From Frankia sp. AiPa1 (lineage in GTDB: Bacteria; Actinomycetota; Actinomycetes; Frankiales; Frankiaceae): a stretch of DNA of 64,000 nucleotides. Under the pieces are notes generated by a model. It saw only the letters and a list, made by a program, of their open reading frames with translations, did not search any database and was not told the origin of the DNA. The translations under genes were made by a program, and so were the position numbers. The stretch is taken from positions 1 through 64,000 of the forward strand of contig NZ_JALKFZ020000126.1 in assembly GCF_023243075.1 (NCBI RefSeq), given 5' to 3'. Shown here piece by piece: positions 52,062 through 60,432 of the stretch (positions are counted from its first letter, which is position 1; each line of letters begins with the position of its first letter).

Positions 52062-52960
52062 CCGCACCGACGACACCCGCTGCACCGGCCGCAGCCACCG
52101 CACCGGCCACACCGCGGGACGCTCTGGTCCCATCCGCGATGCCGGTCGTCAGCGGCACCACCCGGCTGTACGCCGTCCTCGGCGATCCGGTCGCCCAGGT
52201 GCAGGCCCCGGCCCTGCTCAACCCGCTGTTCGCCCGGCTGGCCATCGACGCCGTGCTCGTCCCGGTGCATGTCCGGCCGGACGCGTTCGGCACGGTCCTC
52301 GCCGGGCTGGCCGCGGCCGGCAACGTCGACGGGGTACTCGTCACCATCCCGCACAAGGCCGCCGCCTGCGCCGGTGCCACCCTGCGCAGCACCGCGGCGC
52401 AGATCAGCGGCAGCGCCAACGCGCTGCGCCGCGCCCCGGGCGGCGGCTGGGAGGCCGCGAACTTCGACGGCGCCGGGTTCGTCCGCGGCCTCACGGTTGC
52501 CGGCCACGCGGTCGATGGGTCACAGGTCTCACTGATGGGCGCGGGCGGCGCCGGCAGCGCCATCGCCGTCGCCCTCCTGGAAGCCGGCTGCCACCGGCTC
52601 TCGATCCACGACCCCGACCAGGCGAAATGCGCCGATCTGGTGGCTCGCCTCGACGCGCACTGGCCCGAGCGGATCGAGCTGGCCCTCCGCCCTGCCCTGC
52701 ACGACGCGGACATCGTGGTGAACGCAACCCCGCTCGGCCTGCGGCCTGGCGACCCGCTTCCCTTCGCCGTCGACTGGCTGCCCATCAACTGCCTTGTCGC
52801 GGACATCATCATGAAGCCCGCCCGTACCAGGCTGCTCGCCGCGGCCGCGGCGCTCGGTCTCAAGACCCATCCCGGCATCCACATGCTGGCCGAGCAGGTG
52901 GACCTGTACCAGGAGTTCTTCGGATTCGCCCCCGCCGGACGGGCAGCCGCCCTCGCCTGA
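52058..52960 (+). CDS. rifI: Shikimate/quinate dehydrogenase-like enzyme (RifI-like aminoquinate dehydrogenase)
   Basis: 300 residues. The substrate domain has LYAVLGDPVAQVQAPALLN and the Lys-Asp site VLVTIPHKAAACA and NFDGAGFVRGL. The NAD(P) loop is GAGGAGSAIAVALL near 165. ADIVVNATPLGL is typical of AroE. RifI is encoded in rifamycin-type AHBA clusters but is not essential for AHBA itself. The usual SxS motif of AroE (SxSP) is replaced by AQVQAP here. ATG overlaps the upstream stop by four bases. Confidence 0.87.
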   Translation: MTAPTTPAAPAAATAPATPRDALVPSAMPVVSGTTRLYAVLGDPVAQVQAPALLNPLFARLAIDAVLVPVHVRPDAFGTVLAGLAAAGNVDGVLVTIPHKAAACAGATLRSTAAQISGSANALRRAPGGGWEAANFDGAGFVRGLTVAGHAVDGSQVSLMGAGGAGSAIAVALLEAGCHRLSIHDPDQAKCADLVARLDAHWPERIELALRPALHDADIVVNATPLGLRPGDPLPFAVDWLPINCLVADIIMKPARTRLLAAAAALGLKTHPGIHMLAEQVDLYQEFFGFAPAGRAAALA

Positions 52961-53056
52961 TCCAGCCCCCCAGCCCAGCCCGAGCCGCTCGAACCGGACT
53001 GGGGGGCCGGCCCGAGTCGCGATCCAACCCGCTCACCGCCGCGAAAGGCGCGCCCC

Positions 53057-54070
53057 ATGCCCGTGCCTGTCCCCACCCCGACCCCCGGAATCCTCGGTAT
53101 CGACGTCGGGGGGACCAAGGTCGCGCTGCGCATCGAACCCGCCGGGACGACCGGCCCGGCGTGGGCCGACGGCACCGAGCCGGTCGAGGCCTCGTTGCGC
53201 TGGGCACCGTCCGCCAGCGCCGCGCATGACCTCGACGACCTCGCCGCGGAGGTCACCGCGTTGCGGGCCCGGTGGAGCGGGCCGGTGAGCGCGGTTGGGA
53301 TCGCGATGCCCGCGACGGTCGACCCGAACGGCCAGGTCGCGACCTGGCCGGGTCGGCCGAGCTGGACCGGAATGGCGTTCGCCGACGCGATGCGGACCCT
53401 GGTGCCGGGGGCCCGGGTCGCCTACGCCGACGACGGTGACCTCGCGGCCCTCGCCGAGGCGGACGCCGCGGGCTGCCCCGACCTGGTCTATCTGGGGATC
53501 GGAACCGGAGTGGGCGGCGGGATCGTGCTGGAGGGCCGTCCCTGTCCCCCTCTCGGCCACGGCTCGGCGGAGATCGGCCATATGGTGATCGCTGCTGGCG
53601 GTGCGCGGTGCGGCTGCGGACGGCGCGGCTGCGTGCAGGCGACTGCCAGTGGGCCGGCGACGCTTCGCCGTGCCGCGCAGTACCGCGCCGAAGCCGAGAC
53701 CAGGACGGCCACATGGGCGCCGGGCGACACGGTGTCGGGCGACATCACACCGGCCGCCGCAGTCGGCGTCGAGTTCGCCGACCTGCGCCCGGCATGGCTG
53801 GACGGCATCGACTGGGCGGTACGCGCGGTCCAGGAGAGCGCGCTGGCCGCGGCCGTTGCCGTGGTCAGCCTGACCGAGGTGCTGCATCCCGAACTGGTGG
53901 TCGTCGGCGGCGGGTTCGCGGACGGGCTGCCGGGCTTCGCACAGGCTGTCGACGAGCAGGCTCGTGCACTCGGCCGACCGGGGCATCCACCGGCGCCGGT
54001 CCAGGCGGCGAGGCTCGGCGGTCTGTCCTCGCTGTCCGGCGCGCTGTTGCTGGCCCGCCAGACCAGCTGA
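53057..54070 (+). CDS. rifN: ROK-family sugar kinase (RifN-like kanosamine 6-kinase)
   Basis: 337 residues. The ATP motif GIDVGGTKVALRIE is at 13-26, and the Zn-binding ROK signature CGCGRRGCVQATASGPA is near 195. VYLGIGTGVGGGIVLEG and ELVVVGGGFADGLPGF complete the kinase. RifN phosphorylates kanosamine at C6 to feed aminoDAHP formation. The catalytic region reads VAYADDGDLAAL rather than the NDANAAA seen in glucokinases, consistent with a different sugar. It is separated by 96 bases from rifI and reads the same way. Confidence 0.85.
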   Translation: MPVPVPTPTPGILGIDVGGTKVALRIEPAGTTGPAWADGTEPVEASLRWAPSASAAHDLDDLAAEVTALRARWSGPVSAVGIAMPATVDPNGQVATWPGRPSWTGMAFADAMRTLVPGARVAYADDGDLAALAEADAAGCPDLVYLGIGTGVGGGIVLEGRPCPPLGHGSAEIGHMVIAAGGARCGCGRRGCVQATASGPATLRRAAQYRAEAETRTATWAPGDTVSGDITPAAAVGVEFADLRPAWLDGIDWAVRAVQESALAAAVAVVSLTEVLHPELVVVGGGFADGLPGFAQAVDEQARALGRPGHPPAPVQAARLGGLSSLSGALLLARQTS

Positions 54071-54099
54071 TCGATCCTCGTCTGGTTGGCGGGCCCGGC

Positions 54100-54966
54100 T
54101 CAGTCCGCGGCGAGGGTCAGTCCGGCAACCGGCCCGGCTGGCGCGGTGATGGCCACATCGGCACGCACCACAGCCGCCTCCCGGGCCACCGCGGACGACG
54201 CGACCATCGGAGCCGCAACCATCGGAGCCGCAACGACGGAGGCCGGCCCGCCCGGAACCGGCACAGCCCCGGGCGGCACCACCGAGGTGGCGGGTGCCGA
54301 CTCGCCGAGCAGCGCCAGCAGATCCTCGGGCCGGTGCAGGACCGCGTCCGGCTCGGCCGCGATCAGCTCGACGCCGTCCGTCTCACCCCACAGCGCCGCC
54401 GCGGCCATCACTCCCGCACTGCGGGCACTATCGAGGTCCGCGACCGCGTCCCCGATCATCACGGCCTCGCCCGCGCTCGCGCCGAGCAGGTCCAGGGCGT
54501 GCAGCACGATGTCCGGCGCGGGCTTTGGCCGAGCGATCTCGTCGGAGCCGATGACGTGGTCGAACAGGTCGAGGACGCCGAGCTCGCCGAGCAGGTGGCG
54601 GGCCCGCGGGCCGGCCTTGCCGGTGGCGACCGCCAGGCCGTAACCGCGTTCGCGCAGGGTACGCAGGAGGTCCGCGACACCGTCGAAGAGCACGACCTCA
54701 CGGGCAAGGCGGTAGCTCTCCCGGACGAAGGGCTCCTCCATCTCCAACGGGAGGTTCATGATCCGCATGATGTCGGGAAAGTACCGGCCCAGATGGCGCT
54801 CGTACTCCTCGAAAGGCGGTTCTCCGTCGCTGACGACTTCCGCATAGGCGATCGTGAATGCCTGCCGCATCACGCCGAAGCTGTCGACGAGCACCCCGTC
54901 GAGATCGAAGATCACCGCGCGGCGCCGGGCGACACGCGGCACTCCGTTCTCACGTTCGGTTCTCAC
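54100..54966 (-). CDS. rifM: HAD-family phosphatase (RifM-like)
   Basis: 288 residues. HAD motif I is VIFDLDGVLVDSFG, motif II is in VATGKAGPRARHLLGEL, and motifs III-IV are RPKPAPDIVLHALDLLG and VMIGDAVADLDSAR. RifM-type phosphatases are encoded between the RifL and RifN genes of ansamycin clusters. The last 60 residues are Val/Ala/Pro-rich with a repeated VVAAPMVAAPMVA unit. GTG start at 54966 follows AGGGGGG. It is 45 bases after the RifL-like stop. Confidence 0.87.
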   Translation of the reverse strand: MRTERENGVPRVARRRAVIFDLDGVLVDSFGVMRQAFTIAYAEVVSDGEPPFEEYERHLGRYFPDIMRIMNLPLEMEEPFVRESYRLAREVVLFDGVADLLRTLRERGYGLAVATGKAGPRARHLLGELGVLDLFDHVIGSDEIARPKPAPDIVLHALDLLGASAGEAVMIGDAVADLDSARSAGVMAAAALWGETDGVELIAAEPDAVLHRPEDLLALLGESAPATSVVPPGAVPVPGGPASVVAAPMVAAPMVASSAVAREAAVVRADVAITAPAGPVAGLTLAAD

Positions 54967-55011
54967 ATGCCCCCCTGGCACTCTGAACATCGGTGGTGGT
55001 CGGGCGGGGCG

Positions 55012-56301
55012 TCATCGGCCCGCGGGGACGAGGGCCGATACCGGCCGGGACGAGCGCGCGGAGTCGTAGAACCGTTCGATCGCGGCGATGGTCGGTCGAA
55101 CCTCGGCGATGGCACGCCCCCGGGATGCCGGATCGGCGAGCATCGCGGGTAGTTCGTCCAGCTGGCGGCGGTACTCCGCGCCGATCGGCTCTTCGGGCAA
55201 CGGAACCGGTCTGGTCTCGCCGGTGCGGGTGAGGGTGAGCACGGAGCGGTCCTGACGGTTGGGGCCGAACCCGAAGGTGCAGCGCAACGACGCCGTGCCG
55301 CCGGCTCCCTCGACGGTGATGGCGGTCAGGTCTCGGGCCTCGTGCGAGGCCCAGCTCGCTCGCAGGGCTACCGAGGTCCCCTGCTCGGTGATCAGGAATC
55401 CGCGGGCGGTGTCCTCGACGTCCCCGCCGCGGCGCGGACCGGACCCGGGATCCGCGGCAGGGCCCGGCTCCTCGCCGTGCCGCCAGGACGCCGCCCACCC
55501 ACCGTCGTTGACGAAGTCGTCCGACGTCGTCCCGATCACCTCGCGGAACCGGACGGTGCCGAGCAGCGGCGTGAGAGTGTCCAGCAGATGCCAGCCGAGG
55601 TCGACCAGGGCGCCGCCGCCGGACTGGTCCCGGCGGGTGAACCAGCCGCCCGCATCAGGGATGCCCCTGGCCCGCACCCAGGCGAGGTCGACATGCCGAA
55701 TCACGCCCAGCCCCGCGGCGACCTCGTAGAGTCGGCTCACGTCAGCCCGGTAACGTGCGGCGCTACCGGCCAGCAGGGTGGCGTCGCCAGCCTGCTCCGC
55801 CGCGGCGAGCCGGTCGGCCTCGCTCACGCTGAGGCAGACCGGCTTTTCGAGGAAGACCGGCACCCCCGCGGCGAGTAGTCGCTCGGCGATGTCGGCATGG
55901 CGGTGGTTGGGCACGGCGACGACGGCCAGGTCAGGTCGCGCCGGGCCCGCCACAGAAAGATCATCGACCTCGGCGAGGACCGCCGGCGCCGGATGACCAC
56001 CCGTGCTGCCCGGTTGCGGCGCCGTGCCGGCCGCGGCTCGGTCCCGCGAGACGGCCAGATCCCGCGCAATCGCCAGATCCTGCGCGACGGCGCTGCGCGC
56101 TGCCGGGTCGGGATCCACGACGGCGGTCACCACGAACCGTGGATGCTCACGCAGGCGGGGCAGCCAGATCGACCGCCCAGCCCAGCCCAGCCCGACGACA
56201 GCAACCCGCACCGGTGCCGACGCGCCCACGCCGCCCGCCGCCAAGGCGTCGGCTGACCGTTCCGGAAACGCCTCCGGAACCTTGGGGGCCGCTGGGGTCA
56301 C
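55012..56301 (-). CDS. rifL: Gfo/Idh/MocA-family oxidoreductase (RifL-like)
   Basis: 429 residues. An NAD(P) Rossmann loop VAVVGLGWAGRSIWLPRL begins near residue 32. PDLAVVAVPNHRHADIAERLL, VPVFLEKPVCLSVSEADRL (catalytic EKP) and GGGALVDLGWHLLDTLTPLLG follow. RifL with RifK oxidises and transaminates UDP-glucose to UDP-kanosamine. The GTG start at 56301 overlaps the AHBA synthase stop by four bases. A 25-residue Ala-rich insert lies near residue 75 (LAIARDLAVSRDR). Confidence 0.88.
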   Translation of the reverse strand: MTPAAPKVPEAFPERSADALAAGGVGASAPVRVAVVGLGWAGRSIWLPRLREHPRFVVTAVVDPDPAARSAVAQDLAIARDLAVSRDRAAAGTAPQPGSTGGHPAPAVLAEVDDLSVAGPARPDLAVVAVPNHRHADIAERLLAAGVPVFLEKPVCLSVSEADRLAAAEQAGDATLLAGSAARYRADVSRLYEVAAGLGVIRHVDLAWVRARGIPDAGGWFTRRDQSGGGALVDLGWHLLDTLTPLLGTVRFREVIGTTSDDFVNDGGWAASWRHGEEPGPAADPGSGPRRGGDVEDTARGFLITEQGTSVALRASWASHEARDLTAITVEGAGGTASLRCTFGFGPNRQDRSVLTLTRTGETRPVPLPEEPIGAEYRRQLDELPAMLADPASRGRAIAEVRPTIAAIERFYDSARSSRPVSALVPAGR

Positions 56302-57464
56302 CGGGCCGCCATCACGTCGGCCACGACCGCCGCCACCTGGTGCATCTGCTCCTCGGTGCCCAGCAACGTGCGGTGGTGCAGCCAGATGCCGTCGGCGCTG
56401 AGCGCCTCGGTGTTGGGGCACCGGGCGGCGAGCTCGTCCACCGTGCTGTCCGGCGCACCGGTCTCCCAGAAGCCGTTCGAGCGGTAGATCGACCGGAAGG
56501 CGGCGAAGGCCGGCAGGCCGCGCTCGAGAAGCGCGTCGACCAGGGCGTTGCGGCGTTCCTCGCCGAGACCGGGAACGCGGAACATCGCCATGTAGTGCGA
56601 GTTGCGGTCGCACCGCTCGTCCCGGCTCTGCGGCACCACACCCGGGATCGCCCCGAGCGCCTCGGCGAGGACCGGCCAGCGCTGCTCGCGAGTGTCGATC
56701 TGGCCGGCGAGCCGGCCGAGCTGGGCCCGCAGCACCGAGGCGGAGAACTCGTTGAGCCGGAAGTTCGAGCCGGACGTCTGGTGGAAGTAGCGACGGTCGG
56801 TGCGCGGCCGGCCGCAACTGTGCCGCAGGAAGGCCAGCTCGAACAGCTCGGCGTCCGGGAATGTGACGGCGCCGCCCTCACCGGCGGTCATGAGCTTGCC
56901 GTTCTGGAAGCTGAACGCCGCCACCGAGCCAAGCTCGCCGACCTTGCGCCCCTGCCACCGGGTGCCATGCGCGTGCGCCGCGTCCTGGAGCAGCGGAACA
57001 CCCGTGTCGGCCGACAGCTTGGCCAGCGCGTCCATGTCGGAGATCTGGCCGGCCATGTGCACCGGCATGATCACTTTGGTGCGGGACGTGACGGCTGCGG
57101 CCGCCGCCTGCGGGTCGATGCAGTAGGTGTCCAGGTCGACGTCCACCGGCACGGCCACGGCGCCGAGGCGCTGCGCGGCCTGTGAGGAGGAGATGAACGT
57201 GAACGCCGGAACGATCACCTCCGTACCCGGACCGACTCCCAGCACCTGTAGGGCCAGTTCGAGGGCGTGGGTGCCATTGGTGACGGCCAGGGCGTAGTCG
57301 GCACCGTGATAGGCGGCGAATTCGCGCTCGAGACTGTCCACCTCGCTGCCGCCCATGCGCCACCACTGACCCTGTTCGAGGGCCCGGATCAGACCGTCGC
57401 GCTCCTCGTCGGAGTACTGCGGCCAAGCCGGCAGCTCCGGTGCGCGTAGCACTCCACCGCTCAT
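56298..57464 (-). CDS. rifK: 3-amino-5-hydroxybenzoate (AHBA) synthase
   Basis: 388 residues of the DegT/DnrJ/EryC1 PLP family. The N-terminus LPAWPQYSDEERDGLIRALE, then QGQWWRMGG, and blocks LAVTNGTHALELALQVLGVG, FISSSQAAQRLGAVAVPVDVD, LLQDAAHAHGTRWQG and RDERCDRNSHYMAMFRVPGL are nearly the RifK sequence. The PLP Lys is Lys190 in FSFQNGKLMTAGEGG (Lys188 in RifK). It aromatises aminodehydroshikimate to AHBA and also acts as the UDP-kanosamine transaminase. ATG at 57464 follows AAGGGTGGGG. Strongest single marker of the AHBA cluster. Confidence 0.95.
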   Translation of the reverse strand: MSGGVLRAPELPAWPQYSDEERDGLIRALEQGQWWRMGGSEVDSLEREFAAYHGADYALAVTNGTHALELALQVLGVGPGTEVIVPAFTFISSSQAAQRLGAVAVPVDVDLDTYCIDPQAAAAAVTSRTKVIMPVHMAGQISDMDALAKLSADTGVPLLQDAAHAHGTRWQGRKVGELGSVAAFSFQNGKLMTAGEGGAVTFPDAELFELAFLRHSCGRPRTDRRYFHQTSGSNFRLNEFSASVLRAQLGRLAGQIDTREQRWPVLAEALGAIPGVVPQSRDERCDRNSHYMAMFRVPGLGEERRNALVDALLERGLPAFAAFRSIYRSNGFWETGAPDSTVDELAARCPNTEALSADGIWLHHRTLLGTEEQMHQVAAVVADVMAAR

Positions 57465-57802
57465 GGTCCCCACCCTTTTCTTACGTGACGATAAGGTTCG
57501 CAAGGTTCGCGTAAGGATCCCGGCCGTCGACGGTTCATTACCGTGGGTTGTCCGCAGAATCCGCACGAGTGGTGCGCGACGGACGGTACCCCACACCCTC
57601 GGGAAGCCCTGGCGGGACCCACGCCCCATCACATCGGAAGCTACCTTCAGACAATAAGTGAACTACGAGTGACCGGGTGCGGGCAACACGCCCACCGTTA
57701 TGGGTACCACTGGGTCCGGATCGGCCTGCGTCGGCCTGCGATAGCCTCCGGGCCGGTGCCGGCTGACCTGGCCGGTTGCCCGGCCGCCATGATGAGGGAC
57801 CC
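57465..57802. other. Divergent promoter region rifK-like / rifJ-like
   Basis: 338 bases between two divergent AHBA genes. Besides the direct repeat listed at 57493-57510 no other gene or strong palindrome was seen. Confidence 0.6.
57493..57510 (-). promoter_or_regulatory. Tandem direct repeat AAGGTTCGC x2 upstream of AHBA synthase
   Basis: Exact 9-base copies at 57493-57501 and 57502-57510 lie 29-46 bases upstream of the AHBA synthase start codon. Direct repeats at this place often bind pathway activators, but the factor is unknown. Confidence 0.45.
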
Positions 57803-58246
57803 GTGAGCACCCTTCTACTTCTTAACGGCCCGAACCTCGGCATTCTTGGCCGGCGCCAGCCCGAGGTCTACGGCACGGCCACACTTTCCGACATCGAATC
57901 CGCCGTCTCCGCCCGGATCGCCAACCGGGGATGGAAGGTTCTCTCGGTTCAACGTGAATCCGAGGGCGATCTGATCCACGCCATCCAGGACAACTATGAC
58001 TCCGTCGGGGCAATCGTCAACCCTGGCGCGCTCATGATGTACGGCTGGAGCCTGCGCGACGCGTTGGCGAACTATCCCGCGCCGTGGATAGAGGTGCACC
58101 TTTCCAATGTCTGGGCGCGCGAGTCCTTCCGGCACGAGTCGATTCTTTCCGCGATAGCCAGTGGTGTCGTCGTCGGCCTTGGCGCCCTCGGCTACGAGCT
58201 CGCGGCATCCGCCCTGCTCGAGTTGGTGCCGCCCGCCACCAGCTGA
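57803..58246 (+). CDS. rifJ: AminoDHQ dehydratase (RifJ-like, type II dehydroquinase)
   Basis: 147 residues. LLLLNGPNLGILGRRQPEVYG at 4-24 (start only; the Tyr is catalytic) is the type II dehydroquinase N-terminus. The active-site loop reads NPGALMMYGWSLRDALANYP, replacing the NPGAYTHTS of primary AroQ as in RifJ. IEVHLSNVWARESFRHES holds the catalytic His. It converts aminodehydroquinate to aminodehydroshikimate, the substrate of AHBA synthase. GTG at 57803 follows GAGGGA. Confidence 0.9.
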   Translation: MSTLLLLNGPNLGILGRRQPEVYGTATLSDIESAVSARIANRGWKVLSVQRESEGDLIHAIQDNYDSVGAIVNPGALMMYGWSLRDALANYPAPWIEVHLSNVWARESFRHESILSAIASGVVVGLGALGYELAASALLELVPPATS

Positions 58247-58288
58247 TCTTGCGGCCGGCTGATCTTGCGGCCGGCCGATGTTGCGGTC
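58242..58288. repeat. 16-base tandem repeat over the rifJ-like stop codon
   Basis: gctgatcttgcggccg occurs at 58242-58257 and 58258-58273, with a degenerate third copy to about 58288. The first copy contains the TGA stop codon of the dehydratase gene. Confidence 0.8.
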
Positions 58289-59534
58289 ACGCCCCGCGCC
58301 TGCCGATCCCGCGAGCGTTCCCGTCGGGCCCACGGGGTCGGCAGGCGCCGACCGCCGACCGCGGCTCGCGGTCCACGACCCGGCCACGACCCCCACGGGC
58401 ACGCCTCGAGACCACGCCCACGACGGGCCGTGCGCGGGCCCGGGAGCGTTCGCTCGCTGCGGCTTTCCCGGTTATTTCGGAAGCCCCGCATAACCGGCTG
58501 CCCAAGGTCCATCGTCGGGGCCCACCTTGAGCCATTCGCCGCACGTGGCAGGCCACCCGGCAGGCCCCGTTCCGGGGCCTCCGCGTTGGGTGCCACAAAA
58601 CAGCCCGCTGGCAGCCGGGCGCAGCTTCCTGACAACCAGAGGGGCCCGGATTGCCGCCCGGTCGACATGATCACAGACCCGCCGTCCGCGCCGCGAACTA
58701 CATTCTAGATCGCACGTTGACGGGTCCAAAGCAGGATGGAGCGATTCTAGACAACCACGCGACGTCCGCCCGCTCGGCACGAGTTCCATCCCAGCTACGC
58801 ACTTCCCGGTTCCGCCACTCGCTCCGATTTGCCGGCGCAACGACACCGCTCGCGTCGCGGGACCTCCCGGCGCAGGCCAGCCGTCCACATCCGCTCCCGG
58901 CCGCGAGCGACGCCAGCATCCTTATGCCTGACTGTCCTGAATGCCTGCCCACGCTCCCACGCCGCCCGCCCGCCGCATCACGCGCCCGCGCCACCCCCAC
59001 AACACGGGGCAGCGGTCGCAGCGCAGGAAGAGGACCGAGCACGGCCCCGAGGTAACCAGGCGGAACTCGACCAGGAACGGACCTGCCTGGGTTTTTCTCG
59101 CGGATCATGATGGCCCATCGCAGCAGACCGGCCAGTTCCCGCCCGATCCCCGGTCGGGCCCGGACCACGTCCGACGTCCTCGGCGGCACGCGTACCGGTG
59201 ACCGGTGACCGGTGGCGCAGGGTGCCCCCTGCTGTCACCGTCGGCTCCGGTCGTCACGACCAGCGAGCCCTCTCCCGACCGCCGACCCGCTACCGCCCCC
59301 CGCCGCAGCGCGTGACGACGGACCGGCCCCGGAAAACCTTGGTGTCGCTTCTACAGGGCTACGAAGGGGCAAATCAGACAGATTACCCGGTAGAAGCGGC
59401 ATCCCCACGCACCGGCAGAGCCACCACCCCGAAAACCATCACGGACAGTGAGATTCACCGGGTGAACCCGGCCGCGAGCCGGAGATCCACGAGAAGCAAT
59501 CCAGTACGGTCCGTGCCTGATCAGGCTAGGTGTG
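58247..59534. other. 1.3-kb gap between the AHBA genes and tRNA-Arg
   Basis: Frames here are short, basic and mutually overlapping; none shows a family motif or a good start. A 9-bp inverted repeat (cgcttctac at 59346-59354 and gtagaagcg at 59390-59398) lies near the right end. No transposase remnant was recognised. Confidence 0.55.
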
Positions 59535-59607
59535 TGCCCCAGGTAGGAATCGGACCTACGGCCTACCGCTTAGGAGGCGGTCGCTCTATCCACTGAGCTA
59601 CTGGGGC
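59535..59607 (-). tRNA. tRNA-Arg (anticodon CCT)
   Basis: The acceptor arms GCCCCAG (59607-59601) and CTGGGGC pair. The D arm GCTCAGTGGATAGAGC, the anticodon stem-loop ACCGC-CTCCTAA-GCGGT and the T arm GTAGG-TCCGATT-CCTAC fold canonically. The loop gives anticodon CCT, reading AGG. The discriminator base is A; the CCA end is not encoded. Confidence 0.96.
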
Positions 59608-60062
59608 GGGCAGGTGGAGCGGATACCCGGGCCGAAGCCCGGTGCCCGCTGATCGTACGACTCCGGCGGATCTGCCCACCGGCGGGCCAGCCGGATCGGA
59701 TGGATGGATGGGCGACACGATCAGTCAGGAGATGGTTTGACGGCCAGGCCGGCGGCCACCCGCGCAGGCCAGCCAGCGATTCCACGATGCCCGCGATGCG
59801 CATCGACGGACCCGACCAGCCCGCCCCACGTGAGCAGGAAGCCGCCCCACGTGAGCAGCAAGCGAGGAGTCGGACAGGACGGCCCAGGCTGCCAGGACGA
59901 CACGAGCCGTCCCGCCCCGACCCATCCTCGGCCGGGGCCACGTCTCGCGATCTTCGCGATCTCACGGATCCGCTCGGTGACGTTACCGACAGGTCGGTGC
60001 AATCCGGAGCCGGCCAGGGCCCGAGACCGGCCTGCGAGGACCAGCCCGCGGACCGCGGACCG
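59608..60062. other. Gap with a 21-base tandem repeat
   Basis: 455 bases with no convincing gene. The notable feature is the repeat listed at 59821-59862. Confidence 0.5.
59821..59862. repeat. Two tandem copies of a 21-base unit containing CACGTGAGCAG
   Basis: ccgccccacgtgagcaggaag at 59821-59841 (first 20 bases shown in part) and 59842-59862 differ at one base. Each contains the palindrome CACGTG. Confidence 0.8.
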
Positions 60063-60287
60063 TCAGCCGAACTGTTGGGCCATCGCCACAAGTTCCTTGC
60101 ACTTGGGGCAGATCGGGAACCGGGAGGGATCCCGCACCGGTTCGAACTTGTAGCCGCACAGCGCCGTGACCCGTCCGCCCTCGATGGACGCGCGGACGAT
60201 CTCCTCCCGCCGGGCGTAGTGGGAGTGGTCGTCGCCCTCGTTCGTCCGGGTGTCGGACGTCTCGGGTGCGATCTGAGTCGTGCTCAT
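60063..60287 (-). CDS. DUF3039 protein
   Basis: 74 residues. After a Thr/Asp-rich start the body reads DHSHYARREEIVRASIEGG, VTALCGYKFEP and the Cys pair FPICPKCKELVAMAQQ. The CxxC plus the earlier Cys look like a small zinc-binding site. The family is conserved in actinobacteria; function unknown. Confidence 0.9.
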   Translation of the reverse strand: MSTTQIAPETSDTRTNEGDDHSHYARREEIVRASIEGGRVTALCGYKFEPVRDPSRFPICPKCKELVAMAQQFG

Positions 60288-60432
60288 GGGGTGATTCTAG
60301 TGCCGGGCACGCACGCGGTGGCCGAGCCCGGCCGAGGTCAGGACATCCGGCCAACAGGCACGGCGCACGCGGGACTGCCGGCCCTTGCGTTCGACGCACA
60401 CGGCGTACTCTGGAAGGCGACGAAGGAGAGCG

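Noticed and set aside
58247..59534. Remnant transposase or PKS fragment to the right of the AHBA genes
   Set aside because: None of the six frames shows a recognisable motif of either type.
46800..59607. Attachment-site duplication of the tRNA-Arg 3' end flanking the AHBA segment
   Set aside because: I looked for a second copy of the tRNA 3' end near 46.8 kb and found none, and there is no integrase gene.
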